From NCBI GenBank assembly GCA_017509755.1, contig JAFWOY010000024.1, positions 1-63,066 of the forward strand: a DNA stretch of 63,066 nt, written 5' to 3'. This document shows positions 27,785 through 36,618 of this stretch, piece after piece. The notes under the pieces are model-generated. The model had not been told where the DNA came from and did not search any database. It saw only the letters and a program-made list of their open reading frames with translations. The DNA is from Bacteroidales bacterium. GTDB taxonomy: Bacteria > Bacteroidota > Bacteroidia > Bacteroidales > UBA932. The first letter of the stretch is position 1. Every line of letters starts with the position of its first letter. The position numbers and the translations under genes are program-made.

Positions 27785-29326
27785 TTAATATTTGAGTAGT
27801 CTGCAAATGGGAAGCGCCTGGCCTTCCCGGGCCTCGATGACACGGAAAGAGACGAAACCGTTTTCTGCTTCCGGCTCCAGTACGGATACGGCGAAGTTGG
27901 CGTTTTCCTGGTCGATCCGCACGAGATAGGTTCCGGTCGGGAATTCGCGCCGGGTCTGGCTGGTCTCGGTCCGGACGGTAACGCGATGGATTTTCTCCCA
28001 GAGCGTGCCGGCTTCTTCGCGCGAAACGACTTTGTATTCTTCGACAAGGAAGGTGCGTGGCGCCGTCAGTTCCTCGACTTCCAGGCCCAGTGTACGCAGG
28101 TTTTCCACGGCTTTCTTCTCCGAGGCGGCCAGCAGGTAGGCAGCCGGACGTTTCCGGACCAGGTCAGGCTGCGGTTCGCGCGCATCCAGCACCAGGACAT
28201 CTTCCAGCACAGTCGGTTCGGCTTTCTCCACGTCCAGGAAGGTCACGGGCAGCCGCTTTTCCTTGGAATGGAACGAGACCGTCACCGGCTCTTTCCGTTT
28301 CGTGGTCTGCCGGATGGCTTTCTTGACGATGCGCAGAATTTCTTTGTGGTGCGCATAGCTGCTTTCCAGAATCGTCTTTGCGACGGTGAATCCACAGTAA
28401 GTCCGGCGTTCCAGCGAGAGGCGGCCCAGGCCGATGCCGCGGATTTCCAGGAAGAAGGAGATGGCATTGGACAAGGCATACGAAGTCGAACTGGACTGCG
28501 GACTGCGGGCGTTGAGGGTCAAAGCCATTTCTCCATCCCGCTGGGAGATGGTAAAGTATTCGAAATGCGAATAGCCGATGGCATCCAAGGCTGCGGCGCA
28601 GGGCTCCTCGAGAAGCCGGATCGTGGCATCACGCAGGTTCTGCGGCACGTTTGGATAGCCGGTCGGCAGGAAGAGCGCGTCATAATAGAGGATGGCATTG
28701 GGCTCTTCGGAATGCACTTTCACGGGCCGGTTCGGTTGGAATTCATGGAAATCGACGGCCACATCGGGATTGACCTGCATGAAAGCCCGTTTGATCAGCA
28801 CGCTTTGCGGGTCGGCGAACTTGGTCTGGTCGCGGTTCAGGTCATAGCCGTCGCCGGAGACCCGTTTGTTCGCGAGGTAGCCGTCCAGATTGGCCATCGG
28901 CAGGATATAGACATCCACCCGGTCGAGCAGCCGCGCGCCCTCGGGCGTGCGCAGGATATAATCGGTCAGCATGAAAAGCGCCTCCGCCGCGGCCGGTTCG
29001 TTGCCGTGGATGGCCCCTTGCAGCCAAACCTTGACTTTCCGGCCCTTCGTGTCGTTGTGCAGGCAGTACATCGGGACTTCGCGGCCTTTGGTCGTGGTTC
29101 CGATCTTGGTGAGCGTCATCCGGGGATCCTGGGCCCGGACATCGAGCCAGGCCATCACCTCTTCGTAAGAGGCGAACCTGTTTTCGTCGATCGAGAGGGT
29201 CGGTGTCGTGAAAGAAATGCCTTCCGGGTTGGGATACACCTTCTTCTGCAGTTCCGCATGGGGCTGGGCCTGCAGCAGGACCGTTGTCAGAAAAAGGAGC
29301 CAGGCAAAGAGAGTCAGTTTGCGCAT
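27785..29326 (-). CDS. M14-family zinc carboxypeptidase, exported
   Basis: The 513-residue protein has a signal peptide (MRKLTLFAWLLFLTTVLLQAQ). The catalytic domain (~55-320) shows the zinc ligands His 107 and Glu 110 (HGNE), His 194 (VDFHEF), the Arg in YDLNRDQ and the catalytic Glu 294 (FFLEIRG). A C-terminal ~200-residue region is beta-rich and unassigned. It should trim C-terminal residues from peptides in the periplasm or at the surface. It lies one base after the first DcuC gene, in the peptide operon. Confidence 0.9.
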   Translation of the reverse strand: MRKLTLFAWLLFLTTVLLQAQPHAELQKKVYPNPEGISFTTPTLSIDENRFASYEEVMAWLDVRAQDPRMTLTKIGTTTKGREVPMYCLHNDTKGRKVKVWLQGAIHGNEPAAAEALFMLTDYILRTPEGARLLDRVDVYILPMANLDGYLANKRVSGDGYDLNRDQTKFADPQSVLIKRAFMQVNPDVAVDFHEFQPNRPVKVHSEEPNAILYYDALFLPTGYPNVPQNLRDATIRLLEEPCAAALDAIGYSHFEYFTISQRDGEMALTLNARSPQSSSTSYALSNAISFFLEIRGIGLGRLSLERRTYCGFTVAKTILESSYAHHKEILRIVKKAIRQTTKRKEPVTVSFHSKEKRLPVTFLDVEKAEPTVLEDVLVLDAREPQPDLVRKRPAAYLLAASEKKAVENLRTLGLEVEELTAPRTFLVEEYKVVSREEAGTLWEKIHRVTVRTETSQTRREFPTGTYLVRIDQENANFAVSVLEPEAENGFVSFRVIEAREGQALPICRLLKY

Positions 29327-29327
29327 A

Positions 29328-30716
29328 TTAGATTAAAGGGATGGTCAAAAGGTAAATCAAAGTCAACAGCGAGATGATGGCAATCGGGACGAAGTGGTAA
29401 CGGACCAGTTTGATGGGCGCTACATCCACAGACTCGGCGAGGGCGATAATCACGATGGAGATAGGGGTGAGGGCCCGGGCAAAACCGGTCAGCAATTGCA
29501 CGGTAAGGACGACTTGGAGCGGATCGGCCCCGAATTGGAAAGCGACATCCGGTGCCATGGCGCCGTATGCGGCGAATGAGGCGGTCGCGCTGCCCGTGAT
29601 GACGGTCGAAAACATGGTCAAGGCTGCCAGCATCACGGTAATGCCGACCTTGCCGATGCGAACCGACCCGGCCAGCGAAACCAACGTATCGATGACGCCC
29701 ATCCGCATCAAGCCTTCCGCGAAGATATCGGCTGCAATGATCATGACGACCACGGAAGCGAAACCGTTTCCCATTCCCCGCCAGAACACGGACATGGAAT
29801 TGAGGGCTTTTTTGTAGGATCGTCCGCGCAGCGCGTCCATGAGCCCGGCAAGAAAGAAGGACAGGAGAATGGCACCATTGATGCCGGACAGGAACGAGGC
29901 TCCGGCTTCCTGCGGAAGCGTGAAAGAGAATACCACGGACAGCAGCAGGGGTAACACGGGCAGCAGCGCATAATAGAGTGGCGCATCCTTTTTCCAGGCA
30001 AGGTCTTTTTCGCTCGTGGCTGAGGCGGGAGCCGGGGTGTCATAGCCTTCTTTCCGGGCTTTGTAGCGACCGAAGAAATAATATACGGCCACGATGATGA
30101 TCAGGATGGGAAAGACAACTTGCAATTGGTAGCGGGAGTACGTAGCTACGTCCATTCCCAGGAAATCAGCCGCACGGTTTGCGTTGGGGGAATTCAATCC
30201 GAGATCGAACAGGGTAGTAGCCACCAGGATGGACAGGATGCTCATCTTGCTCATGCCGATTTTGCGGAGCACGGGATAGAGCGTGGCAACCAGCAGGAGG
30301 CCGACCGCGGTGGCGGAAGGCAACGCATACGATAGCAAGGTGCCGATCGGGATGAGGATCAGGCAAGCGAGGTTCGGATTGTTCCGCAATACAGAAAGGG
30401 GTTGCAGCGTAACATAGACGAACGCACTGTCCGCTTTCAAGGTTTTCATGTACTCCAGATAGCCGAAGAGCAACATTACCATAAGGCCGCTGCCGGCCAG
30501 TCGCGTAGAGAATACGCGCGCCGCCCACGCGTGCATTTCGAAAAACACGAACGACCCGAAATCCTGCCGGACGCCGGGCAGGTTGAGCAGCCACGCGACC
30601 AGCGTCATCAGCATGCCGAACAGAATCAGGATAAGGGCGGCATTGCGGTTTTTGAGCAGCAACCAGATGGTTGCCGCCAGGATATTCAGGGCTATGAGGA
30701 GGCTCGCGAACTGCAT
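29328..30716 (-). CDS. DcuC-family transporter, first gene of the peptide operon
   Basis: The 462-residue inner-membrane protein has about 12 helices and the same superfamily motifs as the DcuC-like protein at 21642 (LIPIGTLLSYALPSATAVGLLLVATLYPVL, TTLFDLGLNSPNANRA, GFARALTPISIVI), yet the two are clearly diverged. Two such transporters in one operon suggest different substrates, for example peptide import and C4-acid export. It follows the divergent promoter with the SARP-like direct repeats. A TAATTTTG -7 box lies at 30724-30731 on the minus strand. Confidence 0.87.
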   Translation of the reverse strand: MQFASLLIALNILAATIWLLLKNRNAALILILFGMLMTLVAWLLNLPGVRQDFGSFVFFEMHAWAARVFSTRLAGSGLMVMLLFGYLEYMKTLKADSAFVYVTLQPLSVLRNNPNLACLILIPIGTLLSYALPSATAVGLLLVATLYPVLRKIGMSKMSILSILVATTLFDLGLNSPNANRAADFLGMDVATYSRYQLQVVFPILIIIVAVYYFFGRYKARKEGYDTPAPASATSEKDLAWKKDAPLYYALLPVLPLLLSVVFSFTLPQEAGASFLSGINGAILLSFFLAGLMDALRGRSYKKALNSMSVFWRGMGNGFASVVVMIIAADIFAEGLMRMGVIDTLVSLAGSVRIGKVGITVMLAALTMFSTVITGSATASFAAYGAMAPDVAFQFGADPLQVVLTVQLLTGFARALTPISIVIIALAESVDVAPIKLVRYHFVPIAIISLLTLIYLLTIPLI

Positions 30717-30729
30717 TTCAATACAAAAT

Positions 30730-30769
30730 TAGATTAGCATACTAAATTAATAGATTAGCAAACAGATTA
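30730..30769. promoter_or_regulatory. Direct repeats: candidate operator of the SARP-like regulator
   Basis: On the plus strand the 10-mer TAGATTAGCA occurs at 30730-30739 and again at 30751-30760, exactly 21 bp apart (two helical turns). A third partial copy, AGATTA, is at 30764-30769. The copies cover the region where the -33 box of the minus-strand transporter promoter should be, and that promoter has no good -33. This layout is typical of sites bound by SARP-type activators. Confidence 0.55.
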
Positions 30770-30785
30770 ATTTTGTTTTATTTTT

Positions 30786-30793
30786 TATCTTTG
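30786..30793 (+). promoter_or_regulatory. -7 box of the SARP-like regulator gene
   Basis: TATCTTTG fits TAnnTTTG, 17 nt before the TTG start at 30811. No -33 element at 19-21 nt is visible. Confidence 0.5.
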
Positions 30794-30810
30794 TAGCAAA
30801 GATTCTGGCC

Positions 30811-32139
30811 TTGAAACGCTTGTTTTTCACTTTTTTCGCCATTTTGGCGTCGATCTGGAGCATTTCCGCCCAAAAGCCGGTGGATATCGCCATGGTCATG
30901 GAGGACACAGGGCAGTCCACTGTGTCCGGGCAGCGGCAATTGATGAGCGTCACGTTTGGCGATTATATCCTCTACACGTTTTTGCTGGAGCGGGATACGT
31001 CCGCCGTGGCCATCCTTTCTTTGCTGCAGGCTACATCCGTGCAGCAACAGGCGCTTCATTTGCCCTTTGTCCAAGGCGAAGAAGGTTTGCTCGATTTCCG
31101 GTTTCATTTTTCGGCGGCCGACTCTTCGTGCACCGTCCGTTGCGGTCATGACAGTTGCCGGTTCGAAAACGTGTTTCTCAGCCAACGCAACTTGCAGTTC
31201 AATCCTTTGCCGGACGGACGCGACGACCTGTACCTGGTATCCCTGGACGTACGACGGGAACAGGCCAAGCGCACTTCCTGGCCAGTCATTGCACTGATTG
31301 TCGCCATTCTGCTGGGCGACCTGGCGCTCTTCATCTATCTTTACACCCGCCGGCGAAAGCAGCACCTTGCCCCGCAACCCGAACCAGTTGCCATTTCTTC
31401 GCGCCGCTATGTCAACAGCGAACGCAATGTGCGCTGCGGCATTTATCTGTTCGGAGGATTTCGTGTCATAGCAGCGGACGGGACCGATATCTCTTCGCAA
31501 TTTTCCCCGATTCTCCGAGAACTCCTGCTGTTGCTGATCTGTCATACGCCCAAGGGGGGCATCAGTTCTGAGCAGATCAAAAACATCCTTTGGTACGATA
31601 AGGACGAAAAAAGTGCCATTAACAACCGTTCGGTCTCGCTATTCAAGCTGCGCGGGCTTCTCCGCGAAGTCGGGGCTTGCGAGATTCGTAGCGAGCAAGG
31701 ACGCTGGAGTCTCGAGGCGCCGGACGAATTGGTGGACTATTACCGTTTTATTGAGCTGGTCAAGGCCGGACAGTTGACGCGTGACCAGATGGAAGAACTG
31801 CTCACGCTGGTCGAATACGGACCACTGCTCGAAGGATTCAATGAGTTGTGGGCCGATACGCTCAAAGCTGATGTCACCGATTCCATCCTGACCGTACTGA
31901 CCCGTTTCGCTTTGGGGCTTGACCTGCATGGCCAGGCTGACTTGCTGCTCGACGTATGCGACGCTGTCTGTAAATTCGACTCGCTCAACGAGACGGCGCT
32001 CGCGCTCCGCTGCAAGGTGTACCGCGAAAAAGGCAACAGCATCCTTTCGCGCCAGATTTTCACCAACTTCCAGAAAGAATACCTGGCCGTTTATGGCGAG
32101 CCGTTCCAACGGGAGTATGCCGATGTCATCTCGGGTTGA
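30811..32139 (+). CDS. Membrane-anchored SARP/BTAD-like transcriptional regulator
   Basis: The 442-residue protein starts at TTG (no ATG fits). Residues 1-20 look like a signal peptide, ~21-155 form a periplasmic domain with a pair of Cys (107, 111, 116 region), ~157-178 are a membrane helix, and ~208-305 form a winged-helix DNA-binding domain of the OmpR/SARP type ([51 protein letters not shown]). The C-terminal ~130 residues are helical and BTAD-like. It would sense a periplasmic signal and act on DNA directly. It is divergent to the peptide operon, the likely target. Confidence 0.75.
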   Translation: MKRLFFTFFAILASIWSISAQKPVDIAMVMEDTGQSTVSGQRQLMSVTFGDYILYTFLLERDTSAVAILSLLQATSVQQQALHLPFVQGEEGLLDFRFHFSAADSSCTVRCGHDSCRFENVFLSQRNLQFNPLPDGRDDLYLVSLDVRREQAKRTSWPVIALIVAILLGDLALFIYLYTRRRKQHLAPQPEPVAISSRRYVNSERNVRCGIYLFGGFRVIAADGTDISSQFSPILRELLLLLICHTPKGGISSEQIKNILWYDKDEKSAINNRSVSLFKLRGLLREVGACEIRSEQGRWSLEAPDELVDYYRFIELVKAGQLTRDQMEELLTLVEYGPLLEGFNELWADTLKADVTDSILTVLTRFALGLDLHGQADLLLDVCDAVCKFDSLNETALALRCKVYREKGNSILSRQIFTNFQKEYLAVYGEPFQREYADVISG

Positions 32140-32166
32140 CAGGGTGGGCGATTTTGACTATCTTTG
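32136..32166 (+). promoter_or_regulatory. Promoter of the fumarase gene
   Basis: TTG at 32136-32138 (-33) and TATCTTTG at 32159-32166 (-7) are 20 nt apart. The -33 overlaps the stop codon of the regulator gene, so the fumarase has its own promoter 38 nt before its start. Confidence 0.72.
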
Positions 32167-32203
32167 CATCAGAACTTTGAAACAATTCATTCAACTCTAT
32201 ACT

Positions 32204-33820
32204 ATGGAATTCAAATACGCTCCTATGTTCCAACTCGGCGAGGATACCACCGAGTACTACAAGGTCCCGGGTTCCGAGGCGTGGGTCTCGGTCGGTGATT
32301 TCGAAGGCAAACCGATGCTGAAAGTGGCGCCCGAGGCGCTGACTGTCTTGGCGAACACCGCTTTCCGTGATGTATCGTTCATGCTCCGTCCGGCGCACAA
32401 TGCACAGGTGGCCAAGATCCTCTCCGACCCCGAAGCGTCTGAAAACGACAAATACGTCGCTCTGACGATGCTGCGAAACGCCGAGGTGGCCTGCAAAGGC
32501 AAGCTTCCGTTCTGCCAGGATACAGGTACTGCCATCATCCACGGAGAGAAAGGCCAGCAGGTCTGGACCGGTTTCTGCGATGAGGAAGCGCTTTCGAAAG
32601 GTGTCTTCAAAACCTACACCGAAGAGAACCTTCGCTACAGCCAGAACGCCCCGCTGACGATGTACGAGGAAGTCAATACAAAATGCAACCTGCCCGCCCA
32701 GATCGACATCGAGGCGACCGAGGGCATGGAGTATCGTTTCCTCTGTGTGACCAAGGGCGGCGGCAGCGCCAACAAGAGCTACCTCTACCAGGAGACCAAG
32801 GCCATCCTCAATCCGGGAACCCTCGTCCCGTTCCTTGTGGGCAAAATGAAGACTCTCGGCACCGCGGCCTGCCCGCCGTATCACATTGCGTTTGTCATCG
32901 GCGGCACATCTGCTGAGCGCAACCTGCTGACGGTCAAACTCGCCTCCTGCAAGTATTACGACAATCTGCCCACCTGCGGCGACGAGACCGGACGCGCCTT
33001 CCGCGATGTTGAACTCGAGAAACAGGTCTGGGAAGAAGCCTGCAAGATCGGCCTCGGCGCCCAATTCGGCGGCAAATATATGGCACACGACGTCCGGATT
33101 ATCCGTCTGCCGCGTCACGGCGCCAGCTGCCCTGTCGGCCTCGGCGTCAGCTGCTCGGCCGACCGCAACATCAAGTGCAAGATCAATGCAGACGGTGTCT
33201 GGATCGAGAAACTGGACGACAACCCGGGCCGCTGGATTCCGGAGGAACTCCGCCAGGCCGGTGAGGGCAATGCCGTGAAGATTGACCTCGACCAGCCGAT
33301 GGCCGATGTCTGCAAGATCCTGACGAAGTACCCCATCGGCACGCGCCTGAGCCTGAACGGCACTATCATTGTCGGCCGCGACATCGCCCATGCGAAGATC
33401 AAGGAACGCCTCGATCGTGGCGAAGAGATGCCTCAGTATTTGAAAGAGCATCCGATCTATTACGCCGGCCCGGCCAAGACCCCGGCAGGCATGGCCTGCG
33501 GCTCGATGGGCCCGACAACGGCCGGCCGCATGGACCCGTATGTCGATCTCTTCCAGGATCACGGTGGCTCGATGATCATGCTCGCCAAGGGGAACCGCAG
33601 CCAACAGGTGACCGACGCCTGCAAGAAGCACGGTGGTTTCTATCTCGGCTCGATCGGCGGCCCCGCCGCCATCCTGGCCCAGAACAACATCAAGAGCATC
33701 GAGTGTGTCGAGTACCCGGAACTCGGCATGGAAGCCATCTGGAAGATCCGCGTAGAAGATTTCCCCGCCTTCATCCTCGTGGATGACAAGGGCAACGATT
33801 TCTTCGCCCGGTTCAAATAG
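32204..33820 (+). CDS. Class I fumarate hydratase (4Fe-4S)
   Basis: The start is ATG at 32204. The 538-residue protein interconverts fumarate and malate in the cytoplasm. It has the class I layout: an N-terminal catalytic domain with cluster-binding Cys in [10 protein letters not shown] and in [12 protein letters not shown], and a C-terminal domain with [15 protein letters not shown]. These enzymes are oxygen-labile, which fits an anaerobe. Its position near two DcuC-type transporters and an aspartate-releasing dipeptidase fits a route from aspartate through fumarate to succinate, though the deaminase is not in this window. Confidence 0.95.
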   Translation: MEFKYAPMFQLGEDTTEYYKVPGSEAWVSVGDFEGKPMLKVAPEALTVLANTAFRDVSFMLRPAHNAQVAKILSDPEASENDKYVALTMLRNAEVACKGKLPFCQDTGTAIIHGEKGQQVWTGFCDEEALSKGVFKTYTEENLRYSQNAPLTMYEEVNTKCNLPAQIDIEATEGMEYRFLCVTKGGGSANKSYLYQETKAILNPGTLVPFLVGKMKTLGTAACPPYHIAFVIGGTSAERNLLTVKLASCKYYDNLPTCGDETGRAFRDVELEKQVWEEACKIGLGAQFGGKYMAHDVRIIRLPRHGASCPVGLGVSCSADRNIKCKINADGVWIEKLDDNPGRWIPEELRQAGEGNAVKIDLDQPMADVCKILTKYPIGTRLSLNGTIIVGRDIAHAKIKERLDRGEEMPQYLKEHPIYYAGPAKTPAGMACGSMGPTTAGRMDPYVDLFQDHGGSMIMLAKGNRSQQVTDACKKHGGFYLGSIGGPAAILAQNNIKSIECVEYPELGMEAIWKIRVEDFPAFILVDDKGNDFFARFK

Positions 33821-33894
33821 CGGTTGTGAGTAGCGGTCTCGAATAACAGTGTCGAGACTCGGACCTTTGGAGGCCGCTTCACCTTTATTCTTCT

Positions 33895-34008
33895 GCCGCG
33901 ACAGGATTCCCGACATTGACTGGATCCTGTCGCGGCTTGTTTCCCGGAGTAGAGCCGGCTTTTCTTGCCGCGACAGGATTCCCGCACAGTCCTGCGTCCT
34001 GTCGCGAC
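33895..34008. repeat. BIME-like inverted-repeat cluster, 2 units, downstream of the RAYT-like gene
   Basis: Unit A has arms 33895-33906 (GCCGCGACAGGA) and 33925-33936 (TCCTGTCGCGGC). Unit B has arms 33967-33978 and 33997-34008 (one mismatch), and its stem extends outward by TTCTT/AAGAA to 34013. The gap between arms is 18 nt in both, and the units start 72 nt apart. Unit B ends about 10 nt from the stop of the RAYT-like gene. No T tract follows, so these are not ordinary terminators. Confidence 0.85.
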
Positions 34009-34021
34009 AAGAATAGCCGCA

Positions 34022-35038
34022 TCAAAGGACGAGGCAGCGTCGCAATTGAGCCTTCGTGACATATTTGCCCGAGAGCCCCGCTTGCCCAATCAACGTTCGC
34101 TTGTCATCAGTCACGGCATTCTGCGTCCGCTCCAAGTCGCGGGAGATAGCTGCCGACAATCGTGTCCGCTCCTGGGGAGAGCATGTGTAAATCGTTTCCA
34201 TATGGCCAGTTGCGCCTTTCAAAGAAGGAATGTAGAAGTCATCAATCAAACGGCACAGCTCGAGGTCTGTCATGTGGCGTCCATCAAAGCTACCGTGTTC
34301 ATTGAGCAAGAACTGCTGAACATCAAAGTCGGGGATACCCTTCTCTATCAGGTCAATTGTAATAATCGGCGTATCCGACTTTTCTTCTTTTTGATCTGCG
34401 ATGACCCGCTCATTCGTCAACTTGTTCATCTGATACAGGAAATTGCGAGGCGAAACATATATTTGTTCAACATAAGCCGTGTCAAGTATATCTTCCCGCA
34501 GCAACAACCCATTCCCATCCATTCTGAACCGTTCTGGGATTCGGACGTTCCGGGTAAGGGAGTGATGCCTCAGTTCGGATGGCATCAGTCGGAAGTTTTC
34601 ATACCCGGGTTGACCGAGTTCCTTTCGGAAATACGCATTCGCTGAACAAAACGGATAGCCGAAAGTAGTTTCCGAAATCCCATGATGTAGACCCTGCCGG
34701 ATTACATAATTCAAAGCTGTCAGTAAATGGTTGTACCCCTCAATTTCTGTGATAAAAGCAAACTTGCTGCCGAATCTTCCTGCTCTGCCATATTGTGCAT
34801 TGAAGAAACGTGTGTAAGCATACCGCATCCATCGCGTCCATCGCACCGGGTTTTCCGTTCGGACCAGACTATGCCAATGCGTTGTTAGAAAGCCTTCTGC
34901 CAAAAGCTGACTGTCCGTTCGAATGGAGGCCTCTGCCATGCAGTTGAACCCGAACGTGAAATCCCTGACGTTGCGAAACATTACCTCCTCGTGAGAAGAC
35001 AGGCAAATGTGGTAGATCTTCCTCACGCAGCATTTCAA
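34022..35038 (-). CDS. RAYT-like (REP-associated tyrosine transposase, HUH/Y1) protein
   Basis: The 338-residue protein starts at TTG 35038, overlapping the previous stop (TTGA). Residues 1-~121 follow the RAYT pattern: KIYHICLSS, MFRNVRDF, the metal-binding His-x-His (54, 56 in LTTHWHSLVR), YTRFFNAQYGRAGRFGSKF (the usual YTRYFN..GR.GH..QGRF segment), and LNYVIRQGLHHGI, where Tyr 111 sits where the nucleophile is expected. The C-terminal ~215 residues have no clear match. Such enzymes nick and rejoin single-stranded hairpin DNA. GC content looks lower than in neighbouring genes. Palindromic arrays flank it on both sides. Confidence 0.72.
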   Translation of the reverse strand: MKCCVRKIYHICLSSHEEVMFRNVRDFTFGFNCMAEASIRTDSQLLAEGFLTTHWHSLVRTENPVRWTRWMRYAYTRFFNAQYGRAGRFGSKFAFITEIEGYNHLLTALNYVIRQGLHHGISETTFGYPFCSANAYFRKELGQPGYENFRLMPSELRHHSLTRNVRIPERFRMDGNGLLLREDILDTAYVEQIYVSPRNFLYQMNKLTNERVIADQKEEKSDTPIITIDLIEKGIPDFDVQQFLLNEHGSFDGRHMTDLELCRLIDDFYIPSLKGATGHMETIYTCSPQERTRLSAAISRDLERTQNAVTDDKRTLIGQAGLSGKYVTKAQLRRCLVL

Positions 35039-35634
35039 AAGAGATCGGGATGATACTTGCCTGGATAATCCGGGAACAGACCGATTCGCTCAGCATGGGC
35101 AATGATGGATGTGACGGAACGGTCATGAGACCATGCGACTTCCGCCAGATCGGCAAAAGCAGCCTGCAAGTGAGCCAAATCCTCTTTGAGAGTTTCGGTT
35201 TCTTCTTTCGTCCATGGCTCATACGCTTTAGGGGCATCCACTCCACCCATCGCCACTACTTCAGCGTTTGTGAGGATACCGATTTCAACGAGTTTTTCCG
35301 CAGTTTCATTGCGGAGACGCCCCAGCATTTTCGCGCAGGCCTCTACCGGATACCCTTGGGAATAGAAACGCCCGAGCCGCTCGGTCTCCGCATCGGTCCA
35401 ATCCTTGCCGCGCCGGGAAAGATATGGCGCGATTTCCCCGGCTTGTACCAACTTGATCCGGATCGCATTGGCGGTCCTCCCTTGTAGGCGCGCGATTTCT
35501 TCCACACTTCTTCCATTCTGAAATTGGGAAACTACAGCATACCGTTCCTCTTTAGACCATGGCTCATTGAAACGCCCGGCCTTTTCCTTGATTCTGTCCA
35601 TCTGCTCGGCAGACATGTTGTAATACGTGTTCAT
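35035..35634 (-). CDS. Protein with three Myb/SANT-like helix-turn-helix units
   Basis: The 199-residue protein has three similar units: ~23-65 (EPWSKEERYAVVSQFQNGRS, EEIARLQGRTANAIRIKL), ~75-118 (KDWTDAETERLGRFYSQGYP) and ~138-188 (EPWTKEETETLKEDLAHLQ). Each opens with a W[ST].EE/AE helix followed by an HTH-like segment, as in Myb/SANT or GcrA-like domains. It should bind DNA. It is encoded directly before the RAYT-like gene, overlapping its start, so the two proteins are made together. A TATCTTTG -7 box is at 35648-35655 (minus strand). Exact family not recognised. Confidence 0.68.
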   Translation of the reverse strand: MNTYYNMSAEQMDRIKEKAGRFNEPWSKEERYAVVSQFQNGRSVEEIARLQGRTANAIRIKLVQAGEIAPYLSRRGKDWTDAETERLGRFYSQGYPVEACAKMLGRLRNETAEKLVEIGILTNAEVVAMGGVDAPKAYEPWTKEETETLKEDLAHLQAAFADLAEVAWSHDRSVTSIIAHAERIGLFPDYPGKYHPDLF

Positions 35635-35647
35635 GACTTTTTTTCAG

Positions 35648-35680
35648 CAAAGATAACGACCGTTCTACCGTATCCCGGTA
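35648..35680 (-). promoter_or_regulatory. -7 box and small palindrome upstream of the HTH/RAYT operon
   Basis: On the minus strand TATCTTTG (35655-35648) lies 13 nt before the ATG at 35634. A small inverted repeat, TACCG/CGGTA (35666-35670 and 35676-35680), lies just upstream in the -33 zone and could be an operator. No -33 element with normal spacing is seen. Confidence 0.4.
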
Positions 35681-35961
35681 CAAAAGAGAAAAAGGTTAAG
35701 TGGAACGTATATTGTTATATATCAAAATATTGCGCGTTCTGTATTTCCGTTTTACGCATTTGTTCTTCCTTTTTTCGAGAATGTATGGATTCGGAAAACG
35801 GATCGGGAAGGAAAATGATTAAAAAGGATGACTGCGAAATCCAAGTTTCGAATACGGAAAAAGTTATAAAAAGCACAACATTGGCTCTCTGGCGGACCTG
35901 TCTAAGATAAGGAAAGGTGCATGGAGAACGAGTGGCTCGGCGTACGACAGATTATATCGCG

Positions 35962-36053
35962 ATTAGGCCCGGTTGAGTAACCGGAACAGGGAGACTCTGT
36001 TTACCAATGACTTCCACGATATAATCGGCATATAACGTTATATGCGGCGTAGA
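35962..36053. repeat. 92-bp repeat module R0
   Basis: The module starts with ATTAGG and ends with a conserved 37-bp segment (36017-36053; CGATATAA ... GGCGTAGA). The 49 bp between them are unlike those of R1 and R2 but have the same length. The end segment here contains a perfect 18-bp palindrome, GCATATAACGTTATATGC (36028-36045). No gene is seen from 35635 to 37114, apart from these repeats. Confidence 0.65.
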
Positions 36054-36301
36054 TGATACAAGAAACGGGTGCGGCAGTCTAGTAGTCATACAAAGGATAC
36101 AGCGAAAGAGCACCCTATGTAGAAAAAGTTAAAAATGAAAGAGGATAGATTCCCGACAGGTCGTGCGCGATAGATGTTGAATGGGGACTGTTGGAAGATA
36201 GCGACTCTTTCTACTAGAGGCGTTGCGTCAGGATGAGGTTACGTATAGGCCAAACTGTACCAGTTCATCACGACCTTGGATTAAGGGCGCAGTATATCAT
36301 C

Positions 36302-36393
36302 ATTAGGTCCACGCGCGAAGGCGGATGTTGAACGTGCTGATTATCAGTCGGAAATACGATATAACCGACGTATAATGTTATATGCGGCGTAGA
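36302..36393. repeat. 92-bp repeat module R1
   Basis: Same layout as R0: ATTAGG at 36302, then 49 bp of variable sequence, then the 37-bp end segment (36357-36393). It lies 340 bp after R0. Similarity to R2 extends further, from about 36296 to 36504, so R1 plus the following hairpins appear to be part of a duplication with a 317-318-bp offset. Confidence 0.68.
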
Positions 36394-36429
36394 AGGGACC
36401 AAAAATCTGATGCATCGAGGGATTCCTTG

Positions 36430-36543
36430 GACGCGACAGGATGCACGGCTGCGTAAGAATCCTGTCGCGGCAGAGAGCAAGCGCTTTTGGCTGGAAAACG
36501 TGCCGCGACAGGACTGGACGACCCTCCACGATCCTGTCGCGGC
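36430..36543. repeat. BIME-like inverted-repeat cluster, 2 units (U1-U2)
   Basis: U1 arms are 36430-36441 and 36460-36471; U2 arms are 36502-36513 and 36532-36543. The inner gap is 18 nt and the linker between units is 30 nt, as in the cluster at 33895. U2 is a perfect 12-bp inverted repeat; U1 differs at one outer base. Confidence 0.85.
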
Positions 36544-36618
36544 CGGAATTGAACCGGAATTCACGTCATCCGATACAGAGGAGTCCTACCAACGAGAATA
36601 CCCCTTTGTTAGATCATC

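Noticed and set aside
33895..34013. Ordinary transcription terminators of fumarase and the RAYT-like gene
   Set aside because: No T tract follows either stem, and the same stems recur far from gene ends with fixed spacing.
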